This document shows, one piece after another, positions 1 to 14,225 of a stretch of DNA of 64,000 bases. A program made the position numbers and the translations under genes. Origin of the DNA: Cranoglanis bouderius (Eukaryota; Chordata; Actinopteri; Siluriformes; Cranoglanididae); the NCBI GenBank assembly GCA_023630585.1, contig CM042544.1, positions 18,513,256-18,577,255 of the forward strand, in the 5' to 3' direction. The notes beneath the pieces are model-generated. The model did not search any database. It worked only from the letters and a program-made list of their open reading frames with translations, and had not been told where the DNA came from. Numbering within the stretch: position 1 is the first letter of the stretch; every line of letters starts with the position of its first letter.

Positions 1-541
1 ACCAGAGGTGCCAGTATTAGGGCACTGTACATCATCGTCATCACTGTTTTCACTATATCTGTAAATGTTGTTTCAGATATGTGCTTACTGGTGTACCCTA
101 GTGTTTCTAACACTGGGTATGTGAAGCATTAGCTGATTACATACATAATAATAAGTATAACCTATACAATGCACTGCGTTAGACAAGCTTTACAGCACAG
201 ACTATAAAATCCTGTTGGATTTTTGTGGGTGGATGGCAGGTAATAGTTTCAGAATTGGAAATCTTTGGTTGTATCCAATAGCTTGTTGTAGAAAATCTGT
301 TCTGAGTCATTATAATTAGCTCATTCTTGTAGGCTGTGTCAAGACAGAATGTGGAGAATTTTGGGTTTTTTTTTTCACTGTTGCTAGGTAATCAAGTGAT
401 GAGGAATTTCAGCACATTTATTTCCATTTTTCACACCCTTACCCATGCATAACAACTGAGAGTGCAGAAATCCTAATATAAGCAATAAGCAATATAACAC
501 AAACTTTAGAGAATACATGTATCACTTAAACTCTGAAAATG

Positions 542-543
<2 letters not shown>

Positions 544-638
<95 letters not shown>

Positions 639-669
639 CTCTCTCTCGCTCTCTCTCTCTCTCTCTCTG
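544..669. repeat. CT microsatellite, 126 bp
   Basis: Nearly pure CT repeat with two interruptions. It ends seven bases before the acceptor of the osbpl3 exon at 677 and forms its polypyrimidine tract. Confidence 0.97.
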
Positions 670-676
670 TATACAG

Positions 677-730
677 AGATACTTCTTCTTGGATAAGGGA
701 ATTCTGAAGTATGCCAAGTGCTCAGCAGAT
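677..730 (+). CDS. osbpl3: osbpl3 exon: PH domain, KGILKYAKCSAD segment
   Basis: This is the first osbpl3 exon in the window, 54 bp, phase 0 at both ends. It encodes RYFFLDKGILKYAKCSAD, a beta-strand segment of the PH domain. The acceptor is tatacag immediately after a long CT microsatellite, and the donor is gtgagt. Confidence 0.9.
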
Positions 731-3181
731 GTGAGTATGAAGAATATCAATAATGCATGTGTCACTTTGCATATGCATCATCACCAATAGCTCTTGCTCA
801 CACACATTCCCTGTCATTCCCCCGCTCTCTATTGTTTTGCAGCAGGTGGGGTTCCACCTCCTCCTCCACCTTCAGCTCGTTACAGACGGGGTTAAACATG
901 TTCTTTTCAGCTTTTAACTATAGCCATCATTCATTTCAGCCATTACATTCACCCTGATAGAGAGCCATCTATAGTGATTTAAGGAATACTCCCACAGTTT
1001 TTTTTTTTTTAGTTTTTTTTTACCTAATATCTATCTTTTACATCTCTAGTGTGTCAGTGGTTGCCACAGACACATTTCCCTGTACTGAAAATGGCACAAA
1101 ACAACAATTTACTCAAAACTTACTTATAATGATATCCTAAGGGCAGCTTCAATAAATGGGGCTAAATAAATAAATGGGGGAATCAATAAATGTTTATGTG
1201 CAGCATGTATTTCTCTAGCACACTTTCTTTCATGAATTTCATGCACTTACACATCAGAGCCAGTGGATGCACATTAGGTTGAAGAATGCTGGCTTTAAAT
1301 CTACAAACTTGTATACTCAGACTGCATTCTTACACAACGGAGATTATTTTTTTATATCAGGCTGTTGTGAGGATTGATGGTTAACCGGATAATCCCTCTG
1401 TGTTTAAAGATCGAGAAGGGCAAGCTTCATGGCCGCATTGACGTGGGTCTGTCTGTCATGGCCATAAAGAAGAAGTCCAAGTGTATTGATCTGGATGCAG
1501 AGGAGAACATCTACCATCTTAAGGTAAACATCAGTAAGATATCTAGTGAACGGGCCTCAGCTCAGAGATAACATGTGGAGACAAGTGAATACTGATACTT
1601 ACTTGTGGTTTCGAGAGACTCTAAAATTTACTTTATAAAAACCCAGCTGAGATATACAGAAATTGACAAGCAGAGATTGCCATGTGATGAAAAGTATCAG
1701 TAAAACTTGCTTATTGTACTTTTCTATCTAACTACCATGCTTATTTTACTTAATGCACCTCTGAAATTGCTTCTTAACTGCGATATGATTTAATTTGTTG
1801 ATGTACAGTATATCCTTCTGAAACTTTTTTTCAGATATATTCTAATGCTGGTGTTCACAACACCACAAAAAGCTCTGAAGCACCAGTTTTGATTTCAGGG
1901 GCCCTTTAATTCCTGTCAATTTTAATCCTAAGCAAATTCCTAATATAAGACAAAAAGAAAATGTATCATGTAATTTTGTGTGTAACATTGGCCATGTTGA
2001 CTGATGGTAATCTTACGAGATTTGACTGTGGCCCCATGTGAAAATACATGCTTTATATAATACATTTCAAAATGTATTTGTCATGTCCTCAAAAACATGT
2101 CCAAACATTCTCTTGAGGTGCAGATCTGAGAGATTTGTGCGGAGTTTGTGACTGTAGTCTCTGTTCTCACAGATCAAGTCTCAGGAGCTGTTTGATGAAT
2201 GGGTCTGTAAGCTGCGTCACCACCGGCTGTACAGGCAGAATGAGATCGCCATGCTGCCCCCTGAGAAACCACTCTACAGCCCTCACTTCCCCGTCACCTC
2301 CTCTCCTAGCTTCAACGAGAGCCAAGCTGCCAGAAAGGTACAGTTTGCATCTCAACCATGACTCAGCTCTCACAGCTCATGTGTAGTGTAATTAAATCCA
2401 TCACTGGTTTATCCCACTGTGAGCTTGAAGGACACAGCAGTCCCGTCTGAAGAATACATGAAGTACTAAATATACTGTATGTAAGGAATAACACATGCCG
2501 AAGTTAATTATCCAAATAATTTTCTACATCCCAAACTGTTTTATTTCACTTATACCACAGCAATTTGCCAACAAATACATTTGTATTAATTAAAAAGATA
2601 ACACATTGTACATTATATCCATGGCAGGAACATCCACAAAACAAGTTACTTCTTGTTATCACTTACTTTATAACCGCTACAAACAGTTTTTCTCTATCAA
2701 GCTTATCTTTTTCTTGTCTTGAAGTTAGTAAGGCAAAACAAACACAGCTTGTCATGTTACTGAGAAGTCCTCCATCCTGAAGAATTTCCTGTGTGAAAAG
2801 TGTGTCAGAATTACTGTAAGAACTGCTATTATAGAAAATTAACACCTCCTGACCAATCAGAATGAAGCTTTCAACAGTGCTGTAGTATAATAGATTATAA
2901 CGAATAGTAGTAATTTTTGTTTTTTGTTTTTTTGGGACTCAGCGTGCTTCTCTTGCCAAGCAGACTTCTCTGCACTCGCCCATCACCTTCACCAGTCAGG
3001 CTAAGGTGGCTGCCTGGCTCCAGTGCTCTGATGACATGGACAAGTGTTCCAAAGGTGTGTATTTATATGTGTTGTATACACACATGCACAACTTACTATA
3101 ACTGACTCTGACAGTGCCATGTCTGCTCATATTTCCTTGTTTTGTTCATGTTTTTATGTCATATGGACACCCCCCCACCCC

Positions 3182-3230
<49 letters not shown>

Positions 3231-6200
3231 TCTCCATCTGTCTCCCTCCTTCCTCTCGCTCTTTCTCTGTTACTCTTTCCCTCTCACCACAGAGCTGTCT
3301 GAGTGTGAGGCTCAGTTGCTAGAGCTGAATCACCTGCTGAGGAGTATGGAAGTTCTCCACCGAACCTATTCTGCGCCTGCTATCAATGCCCTGCAGGTCT
3401 TATTTTTCATTCCACAACAGTGTAGAGTCTGTTTTTCATTTCACAGGAACTACTGTATGTGCAAATCAGACATACCAGTAAAGGAAGTATCTTCAGGAAG
3501 TTCACAGTTAATGAACACAGTGTGGGGGAAATAGTCATAATAGTCAAAACGTCAAGAAGAAAAAAGTAGATTTGGCTTGTTTTTTTGTTTTTTTTGTCCG
3601 TCCCACTCAGACCTGTTGAAATGCATGTGCGAGAGATCCAATGGAGGTTACACAGAGTACGAGTAGGCAGAGGTTTAAAAGTACATCTTTGAAAGAAAAA
3701 GTGCAACTGCTCACCTAAATAAAAACTGTGGTAAAAGCTGAAATACAGATTGAAATTCTTCACTCAAGTAGAAAAGTTACTGATTGTACATTTGTGTCCC
3801 TTTCACCATGGAACCAAGGAACATGGACAAAACATTAGCTAAGGCCAACTAACAGCAGCTTTACCCCCAATCTCTTAAATATTAGATGTTACAGAACTTT
3901 TTGAATGCTAATAGTTAGCTGTCACAAACTGTACCTAGAAACAGATTACAGTGATGTTACATTTTGTCACTTTGAATCCTCTGAGACTTAATTCTTAGCA
4001 AGACAATATCACTCAGTTTCACATGCTTTCTAGCTTAGCATTTTAAAATAAAACACTATCATCAATTTAATGAATTAGTTTTACAAGTGGTAAAAATGCA
4101 GACTTGGGAAAGAGTGTGTCATTTTGCAGTCTGAAAAAGTTACCCAGGCCAGAGGAACACTAAAGGTAGTTTATCTTTTTACAGCCCTACATTAGTAATG
4201 ATGGTAAAATGTGTTTGACTCCAAATCCAAATAATTGCCCAATAAAAACAAATGTGCAGAATCAATTTCCTCATCTCTCCTAATTAGTTTTTGCTTCTGT
4301 GATTTTTTGAACTACTGTACATCCATCTAAATAGACATTGCTTTTCGATCATAATTTGGCCCATTTAGTTATTTTATGGTCTATTAGTGCTCAAATAAAT
4401 GTGATGGAAACCTCTTGTAAATTAAATATGTATTTCATTTCTCTACTCACAGGCATTTGCTTATGACAGCCCTAAAAAAGAAAAAAGACATCCCAGGAAA
4501 TGGCGTTCCAAACATTACAACAAGGACAACAAAACTACGCTGCAGGTATTGTGCTTTCTTATCTCCATCCATACCAGATTAAAGGAAAACTCCACCCTGA
4601 ACATAGTAAATGTGTTTATATTGAAATATTTGTGAAGTATTTAGAGTTGCTGGTGCTAATGTGTTGGCTGGTGTTGTATTTCTGTTATTCCTGTGAGAAG
4701 TTAGCAGTTATGCGCTTATGAGAGTTACATGTTACTAGGGAAAAAAATGTTCACCCACCTCAGGCTTGAGATGATTGACGATAGTATCCACGATGGCTGA
4801 TAGGTTCCAACAATCACGATTGCTATCATTTTTGATGATTTAAACGTCTGTCAGAAAACATGGTGTCTGCAGTTTTAAGGTGGACAAAATTAAATTATGA
4901 TGTATCTCATAATATGTGTTTCCTTTTAGCCTATTTTATAGGTCTATATGAACCTTATTAGCCTGTTGTCTGACTTCAGAGCAAACATCTTTCACTCATC
5001 CATTTTAGCTTCGCTTGTCTGTGCGTAGAATGTCTTTGCTCGTGAAACATGAACGGGGGCTTATATTGCGAAAAAGAAGTGGCTACTGTACAAGACTTCA
5101 AGAGTACATGCAAACATAACGTATATAATTTACGGTGCTGTGAAAAAGTATTTTCCCCCACGGTGTATATCTCATACTAAATTGTTTAAGAAATTAAAAC
5201 AAAATCTAAGATAAACTAAAGGCAACCCAAGTAAACACAAAATACAGTTTTAAATGATAATATTATTTATTGAAGCAAAAAAGTTGGGCCAACTGGGCCT
5301 GTGTGAAAATGTATTTGCCCCTGTAGTTACTTATTCCCCAAATCTATGAAACCGCATTCATAATGGGATTCAGCTGGACTAGACACAACCAGGCCCTATT
5401 CAATCAAATCAACACTTAAATAGAACTTTTTCAACAGCATGAAGTTGGTTAAAAGGTCTTACCCAGTAACACACTATGCCAAAATTGAAAAAAATTCCAG
5501 AAATTATGAGGAAGAAGGTGATTGAAATACATCAGTCTGGGAAGGGTTACAAAGCTATTTCAAAGGCTCTGGTACTCCAAAGGACCACAATGAGAGCCAT
5601 TATCTCCAAATGGAAAAACCCGGCACAGTAGTGAACCTTCCCAGAAGTGGCTGACCTTCCAAAATTTCTCCAAGAGCACAGCGATGACTCATCCAGGAAA
5701 AGAGCCAAGGACAAAATCAAAGGACCTACAGGCCTCTCTTGCATCACTGAAGGTCACTGTGATGCCTCCACTATCAGAAAGACACTGGGCAAAAATGGCA
5801 TGGAAGAGTGGTGAGGTGAAAACCACTGCTAAGCCAGAAGAACATTAAGGCTCATCTGAATTTTTCCAAAACACACCTTGGTGATCCTCAAACCTTTTGG
5901 GAGAATGTTCTGTGGATTGATGAGTCGAAAGTGGAACTGTTTGGAAGACAGGAGTCCCGTTACATCTGGAGTAAACCAAACACTGAATTCCACAAAAAGA
6001 ACACCATACCTAAGGTCAAGCATGGTGGTGGAAGTGTGATGGTGTGGGGCTGCTTTGCTGCTTCAGGGCCTGGGCAACTTGCAATAATTGAGGGAAACAT
6101 GAAATGCTCTCTACCAGAAAATCCTAAAGGAGAATGTCCGGTCTTCAGTCCATCAAGTATAACTGGATTATGCAGCAAGACAATGATCCAAAGTATAGGA

Positions 6201-9200
6201 GTAAGTCCTAGTCCTAGAAGTAAGTGAAAGACTGATCTCCAGTTCGGAAGCATTTGGTTGCAGTTATTGCTGCTAAAGGTGGCACAACCAGATTTTAAGT
6301 TTAAGGGTGCAAGTTTTTCACATGGGTGATAAGTGTTGGATAACTTTTTTTGCTTCAATAAAAAACTGTACACAAAAACAGAAGAAATCAGGATGGGGCA
6401 AATTCTTTTTCACAGCACTGTATTTAAATTTTATAACGAGTTACAGCTTAGTTACAGCTAATACTTCATTATTTTTCTTTTTTAAAGACCAATATAATAC
6501 ACCAGTGAAAGCAGTTATAAAATAAATTATTATGAAATAAACCTTGAACGCCATTCAATATCACATATTGATCATAAATATTGGTATGCAATTTATTTAG
6601 TGTGGATTTTTCCTTTAAGACCGTCCAGAATATATTTATTCGTATGAGGACTGTTAATTCAAAGACCCATTTAGTCTAAGAAGATCCAGTGTGATATTTA
6701 ACAGTATGAGAGCAGTTCCCACAGCTTGCATCTTTTTCAGCAATGGCAATATCCATACATGAATGTGCTTTTGTCATGCATTCTGAAGAAGAAAGCGCAT
6801 TCTGAAAAAGACATAAAAGCCTTAAAAATCACAAGAGGTTTGCAAATGGCCTGACTCCCACTGCTAAAAGTGGTTTTAAAAGCTGAAATGAAGCAGACTT
6901 TCAGCCACTTGTATGTTAATGATTATATACTCTGTTCATCTAGAGCCATAATTGTGTCATAGGGGTTTATAACTTCAGTACCTGAAACATGCCACTTCCA
7001 AATAAGGCCACCACAGGAACCTTTTCAGGAACTCTTTCAGAAACTTTATGCATATTTGTTAACATGAGCAACCAGGGCTGATTTTAGTTCCTGGTTCATT
7101 TAGTTCCAGATGCCTTTTTTATTTTTTGTACCTGACTAGTGGTAGTAGCAGTAGTAATAATAATTATAATTGCAATACTTTTAATTTATATAGAGCCTTT
7201 ATCAGGCTCAAGGTCAATTACAGAGTTCAACAAATGTATGCACATGATAAATAACAAAGAAACAAATTTAATAAACAAATAAATAGGTTTTAAGATTAGA
7301 TTGTAAGTAAAAGATAAGATTTGTTTTATATTCATTCCCACAAAAACAAGCTCCAGAGTGGCTCAACAGAAAAACACTCTATCATCAATCACTCTACCCT
7401 ATCATCCTGAAATGTTGAGTGTGAATCCTGACGATGTGAATGTGCAAAAATGTGCACATGAAAAAATGGCTTGAAATGTGAAAATATTCTTTGTGTGGGC
7501 AAAGCACACTTAACTCACACTTTCAGGGTTGGGGGTAACACACACTCACACTTTCAGGGTTGGGGGTAACACACGCTCACACTTTCAGGGTTGGGGGTAA
7601 CACACACTCACACTTTCAGGGTTGGAGGTTCAATTCCAACCTCCACCCTGTGTGCGTGGAGTTTGCATGTTCTCCCCGTGCTTTTGGGTTTCCTCCAGGT
7701 ACTCTGGTTTCCTCCCCCAGTCCAAATCCATGCGCTGATTGGAATTCACAAATTGTCCATAGTGTTTGTGTGTATGTGTGTGTTTGTGCAATTGTGCCCT
7801 GCGATAGGTTGGCACCCTGTCCAGGGTGTCCCCTCCCTCGTGCCCCGAGTCCCCTTGGGATAGACTCCTGGCTCCCCGTGACCCTGTGTAGGATAAGCGG
7901 TACAGAAAATAGATGGATGGATGAAATTTCTTCCATCACTTGCTCCATATTTGTTGTGATATTGTAATATGCAGGAACTTGTTTTGTTGTTTAGCAGAGT
8001 TCAGGAACATTTTACTTCCTCAGGAGGTTCTGGAATCTTGGTGGACACACAACTACAACAAACGTGTAACCAGTTTGTACTCCAGCAGACAACTGAAATT
8101 TCTTGTTTCTGTCAAACTCAAGCAACTGTGTCACTTGAAGATATGGTCCATTTTTTTCTACACTAATGTGCTGTCATTTCCTGTCTCATCATCTTGCAGG
8201 TCCCCAGCTGTATCTCCTCAGGTTCCGTGCGTCTCCACGCCTCCAATCCCAACCTCTCCTGTGCTGATCTGGCCATTGAGAAAAACTATCCAGAGCTCCT
8301 TGACTTGCCCATAGACGTGTCCAAACTTCAAGAAGATTTCTGCCGTGTGGCCAGCAGCTGTGAGTGCTGCTGATAACCATTTGTAGTATTTCTTTATTAC
8401 AAAAGCATCTTGCCAGTATAGTTTGTCAAACTGCAATCAAACCTCATCTATGTCACAGTGTATTCAGAGCACTCAGTGGACTTCATTCAGGGAAATCTGA
8501 CACATTGCGTATTGCGCAACAGCTGCTAATTGCAAATACACTGTCACAGTTTTCTCTCTGATAAATCCGGGGTCTCCTCCACCCTCGCGTGACAGCTACT
8601 CCGAGTGTGAAACATTCCAACACGAGCAGTGAAGCAGCAGACGCCTGTTGTGCTCACACTTTTGAGGGTTTTCTTCTCCAGTCTGAGCTCTGAGAGAACA
8701 GCTGTTGGATTTTTGTTGTTGTTCTGTTTTGTGTTATACAGTGTTTAATACTGGTAGACTCTGTTAGAAAGAAAGCATGCCCTATAGTTGCAGCTGTAAA
8801 AGGATCATTTCCATGTAAATGCAGGCTGCAGAAGAAGTTAATTCTCTCATTAGAATAGCTCTATATAGGTACAGACCTAAAAGTCTGAAGCACTTCATGT
8901 TGCTGGATTCATTTTTTCCGGGGACTCATAATTTCTCATTTATGTTTTATTTTAGTTCTTTAACTAATATAAAAAGATCAGACAATCTGTTGTGTTTGTG
9001 TATGAACAGTGCAGCAAGACTATGTTATAAATCCACTTTATTTGCATCATGTGTCACAATTAAACCTAAACTAATATTATTAATATGACACAGGCAATTT
9101 AAAAATACATTCTGTTAAAAGCTGTGGTAAGTTTATAATATAACTATATATTTTATTAAGTTTGAATGATGCGCGGTCCTGTCTAGGCCTAAATGACTTC

Positions 9201-12200
9201 TGATTAACGGTTTTCTGAAAGCTCTGACTCAACAGTGTGTGGAGTGACTTTAAAACACAAAATAAAAACATGGGCAGTCTGTCTGTCTGTAAATACTCAG
9301 TCTGTCACTGTAAGTCCCTAACTCGAGTCACTTTGTTTATTGATATTTAAAGCAATCAAGTAATTTTGGAGGATATATATGATCAACATATATGAGGCCT
9401 TTTAATGATAAGGTTATATCTGACAATTCTAATATTTTAAGATAGTGAGCCATAAAGCTTTGACCCTCAGTAAGATCAACACGAATACAGTTTGATATTT
9501 TCCATACTTATACATATTTATAAACTTCTTTTTTGCTCCACAAATCTCATAGAGAACCGTACATGGTCTCAGGATTTTTATGATACTTGTGCAGAATCAA
9601 GCCACAGATTTATATACGACTCACACAGGAAGTTGAATGTGTATATGACTGTACACATTCAGTTAGGTATAAAGATTTTTGAATTTGTTTGTGATTCCAG
9701 TGCACACTAACCTGAAGTCGGCTCTGGGCTCCTTGATGTCAGAGAAAGAGAAACTGAGGCAGATGATGGAGCAGGAGACATGTACAGCTCCTTCTGCACA
9801 GCTCTTGGGACTGAAGAGTGCTCTGGCTTCTGTAAGCCTGCTACACACACACACACACTTGCTTTTTTTGCATTGTCTACACTGCATGCGCTTTTTAACA
9901 CCCTGCTACCTGTATATTGCTTTAACTAGCTGGATACCTTAAATGCTGTAAGCTTTCTGGCCCAATTAACAATTGCATAGTGGGATTTGTGTTGATTTCA
10001 CTGTTATGCTATGTAATGACTGCCTCTAAATTATTCTGCTAGTCAAATGTAATATGAACTTATACATGGAACAAGTTTTTTTTTTTGTTTTTTTTTTTTT
10101 GTTTTGCTGAGCGGATTGCTGAGCTTGTTGACCTAGAACAGGGGTTCCCAAAATTTTGAGCAAACTTTAGGCAAACAAACTCAAATGGACAAAATGGAAT
10201 GGAATTTTCTGTGACTCCAAGCTTTGACCACCCTACTTTTTTAAAGATTTATAATGTAGGACTATTGTAACATTTGAACATTTAACCATTGTAATGTGTG
10301 ATTAGAGGCAGGATGAAGAAGCCTTTATATGTCACATATACATTATAGCACAGTGAAATTCTTTTCTTCACATATCCCAGCTTGTTAGGACGATGGGGAA
10401 AGGGCAAGTGTGTAAACTACTGCAAATCCAAAAATCACCACCATGTTTCCAGGCACTGGTCAAACACAAGGAGGCAGCATCAACTAAGAATAATCTATAA
10501 TCATGAACAGGAACACAAACAAGGGTCAAATCTGGAATGTACTAGGCATAGAAAACAAGGGTTGGAAATGCAAATTAAATGGACCAGGCTTCTTAAAGAA
10601 ACACAGACCCAAGAGGGTATAACTAGGCAAACTAATGATGAACAAACACAAAACAGCTGGAGACAGTCAGGTGACATGCAAATAAAGAAAGAGGGACGGA
10701 GACTAGACTGGACCAGGAAGTAAAACCAAAACATCACAATGGCTGCGTCTGAAAACTCATACTGTGACAGTACATACTGCATTCGATTCAATACCTACTG
10801 CTTGGCCATTGATACACTACATACTTATCAGTATAAGTGGTAAGCATGAATACAATCTGGACGTACTATGCGGCGCGGATTCTGACAGCTCTTCTACGCC
10901 AGTCCCATTGTATTATGGGATAGCGCAGTATCCACAGTGTCCAGTGGTTCCATACTGCAGAATCGAGGTGGAAGCAGTAGGTCAACCGGGTATTTCTCGC
11001 CTACTGTTTTATCAATACTGAGAATTCGGACATACTACTCCTTTAGCGTACTGCTTTTCACCTACTGAGTAGTAGGGTAGTAGGGATATTCAGACAAAGC
11101 CAGTAGGTGTGTCTCAGTCAACTCCCTAGTACAGTAGTCAGGGCATTGATCAGGGAGTTGGCCATTTTAAGGGATGTCTCAATCCCGAAATCCTTCCAGT
11201 GCACTGGAACATTCACTCCCTAAATATCCCAAAATGCACTGCAAAAACTAGGGCGCATCGATGCTCACTATGTTCCCTTACTGGAAATGACCTCATGTAT
11301 TTTGAAGCCTTTCAGCTCGAAAAGAAATTGCAGATGATCTCTCAGCCAATTTTGTCTACAAATGTAAGCAGCTTGTTATCATTGTTGTAGCTCTCAAATA
11401 ATTACTTAGGAAGCTAGGGAGCTGATCAAGACACACCCGGTATAACTAGGCAAACTAATGATGAACAAACACAAAACAGCTGGATACAATCAGGTGACAT
11501 GTATATAAAGAAAGAGGAGCAGAGACTGGACCAGGAAGTAAAACCAAAACATCACAATAAGAGTTTGAGCAGCGCACTTCATGATGGGAAATGTGCCAAG
11601 CACTGAGGGGATTTGTGACAGTCATATGTTAGTAACACGTGCAGCATAAGTGACTAAGAACCAGAGGAACATTTCTTGCACTGACTTCCCAATCTAGTGG
11701 GACGGGGTGAGCTTGACACAGTTTTTCAAAAGGTCAGAAAGTGTGTTTGAAAGCACGCATCTCATTTCCCCTGTCATATCCAGCTTCAAACTATATGTAA
11801 AGAGTAGAATAGAGCATAGCAGAGGTAGATGAATGGGGAAATTTGTCCATTTTTATTCTTGAATTCCTACACTAGTGCAACATGACAGGACAGAGAAAAA
11901 GACTAAAATACCCCAAAAGAGATTATGTTTCTGTCACATCCCCATTTGTAAATTAAGTGACCCCATGTGGGGTCACGAACCCATAGTTTGGGAACCCCTG
12001 ATCTAGAAGAATCATTGTTGCTCAGTGACTGACTAGTTGATGAAAAGTGCATCCGTACACTAAACCTACTCTAAAGTGTACAATAAAAACACAGACCAGC
12101 AATCCAATGATAAATTTAGAGAACAAACAACAACAAACTATTTCCCATCCACCCATTATTTGTCAAATTTCACTTCTTGTGCTAGGATAATTCCCACCAC

Positions 12201-14152
12201 CTGTGCTAGAATTGGCCAGTAGTCATACAGTCATGTTGGAATTACAGTAATTACAGATAACAACTTAGAGATTCGACTTGGAGTCTTGGACATAAGTTAT
12301 TTCTATGACTGCACACAACCATGAGCTAAACCATATTTTAGCAATTTTTTTTCCAGGCACAAAGCTAAAAGCTGAAGTGTTCACTGAAGTGTTCATGTTT
12401 TGTTATGAGGCTGTTACTGAAAACAATAGGGGATTTAAAAACCTGCCCCTGTTTCTCAGTTGTGTATAACGTCATTTCACTCACAGTTGAGTCAGAGCTT
12501 TCAGAAAATTCAGAAATCTCAACTGCTAATTATGAGTTTGGCAAAGATGCTTTTTTGAATGCTTTTTAGCTAATAATTACTATAATTCTGACATGACTTG
12601 CACTACTAAAACAGACTTGTGTCTACACTCTGCTATTTTGTACTCATACGGTGTTGTAAACATTTTTTTGACATGTCTTACTGTCTTTAATCAGGCATCA
12701 AGAGGCTCTGCTTATTAATTAGTGAAGAACCTTTGTTAAAGTGTACATCATTAAATGTACACTCACAGAGCACTCTCTTAGGAACACTGTATTAATACTG
12801 GGTAGGGCCTCCCTTTGCTCTCAAAACAGTCTCAATTCTTCATGGCATGGATTCCACAAGATGTTGGAAATATTTCTTTGAGATTCTGGTCCAGGTTGAC
12901 ATGATTGCATCACACAATTTCTGCAGATGTTTCAGGTGCACTTTCATGCTGTGAATCTCCTGTTCTACCACATCCCAAAGCTGTTCAATTGGATACAAAT
13001 CCAGTGACTGGGAAGGCCACTGAAGAACACTGAACTCATTGTCATGTTCATGAAACCAGTTTGAGACGACTTTTGCTTTGTGACATCATGGTCGAAGATG
13101 GTAAATTGTGGCCATGAAGGGATGCTCATGGTCAGCAACAGTACTCAAATAGACTGAGGCATTCAAGCAACGATTGATTGGTATTAACGGGCCCAAAGTG
13201 TCCCAATAAAACATTCCCCACATCATTACACCACCTCGACCAGCCTGTACTGTTGACACGAGGCAGACTGGGTCCATGGATTCATGCTGTTGCTGCCAAA
13301 TTCTGACCCTGCCATCTCTGTGCCTCATCAGAAATCAAGATTCATCAGACCAGGCTACATTTTTCCAATCTTCCACTGTCCAGTTTTGGTGAGCCTGTGC
13401 TTACTGCAGCCTCAGCTTTCTGTTCTTGGCTGACAGAAGTGGAACCTAATGTGGTCTTCTGCTGTTGTAGCCCATCCGCGTCAAGGTTTGGCGTGTTGTG
13501 CATTTTGAGATGCTTTTCTGCTCACCACAATTGTACAGAGTGGTTATCTAAATCAGTCTCGAACCATTCTGGCCATTCTCTAAGTTTTCTTCCACTGCAG
13601 ACTTCAGGACAGAGGACTATGTGTTTTGTGGCTTTATGTGCTTTTTCTCAGTAAAATGAAAAGCTATGGGTTTTTTTTTTTTTGTCTTAGTAACTTTAAG
13701 AAAGAAATAAAGAGATGTTGGTGAGTGCATGTCTGTTTATAGCTGCTATAATATAATTGATAACAGGATGTTGCACAACTTGTCAAACTTTGATTAATAA
13801 AAAAATATGGTTAGCAAATTGGAATAAAACATTATAAGACATTAAGACATGATGTTTCATATGACAGTCCTGATATATTCCTTACTCAGCAACGTTTGCT
13901 TACTAGTTTACAGCCAAAGCCTTTTAATGCCTGATTAAAGACAGTGGGATGCATTGAAAAATACGCTGCAAAATGGAGACTTTTCAGTTTGAGAATATCT
14001 AGCAAAATAGCTCATCTCAAATGACAATCCGTGGCCTGGCAAAAAAGCAGGCTCATCAAGTTTTTTAAATACCCTGTTTTAATAAGAACACATCCAACAC
14101 ATGACAGTTGACAGAACAGTGAAGAATCTTTAGGGAACACTTTGCTCTGTGT

Positions 14153-14225
<73 letters not shown>

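Larger units (their letters stand above)
4546..8199 (+). other. osbpl3 intron, 3.65 kb: Tc1, minisatellite, retroposon
   Basis: Apart from the listed repeats at 5131-6422 and 7513-7924, I see only AT-rich sequence in 4546-5130, 6423-7512 and 7925-8199, with no plausible exon or RNA gene. Confidence 0.6.
10139..12000. mobile_element. Nonautonomous hAT-like transposon, 1.86 kb, with 8-bp target duplication
   Basis: The ends are CAGGGGTTCCCAAA and its inverse TTTGGGAACCCCTG. The flanking octamers acctagaa (10131-10138) and atctagaa (12001-12008) match at 7 of 8 positions, as expected for hAT target duplications. No transposase reading frame is present. Inside are a duplicated 120-125 bp segment and two smaller inverted-repeat elements. 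Confidence 0.82.

Noticed and set aside
526..790. Open frames of alternating Ser-Leu or Arg-Glu, also at 17214-17469 and 57846-58142
   Set aside because: They are translations of CT microsatellites, which have no stops in these frames; not genes.
7513..7636. Regularly spaced repeats as a CRISPR-like array
   Set aside because: The 31-bp units are contiguous without spacers, and this is a vertebrate nuclear genome.
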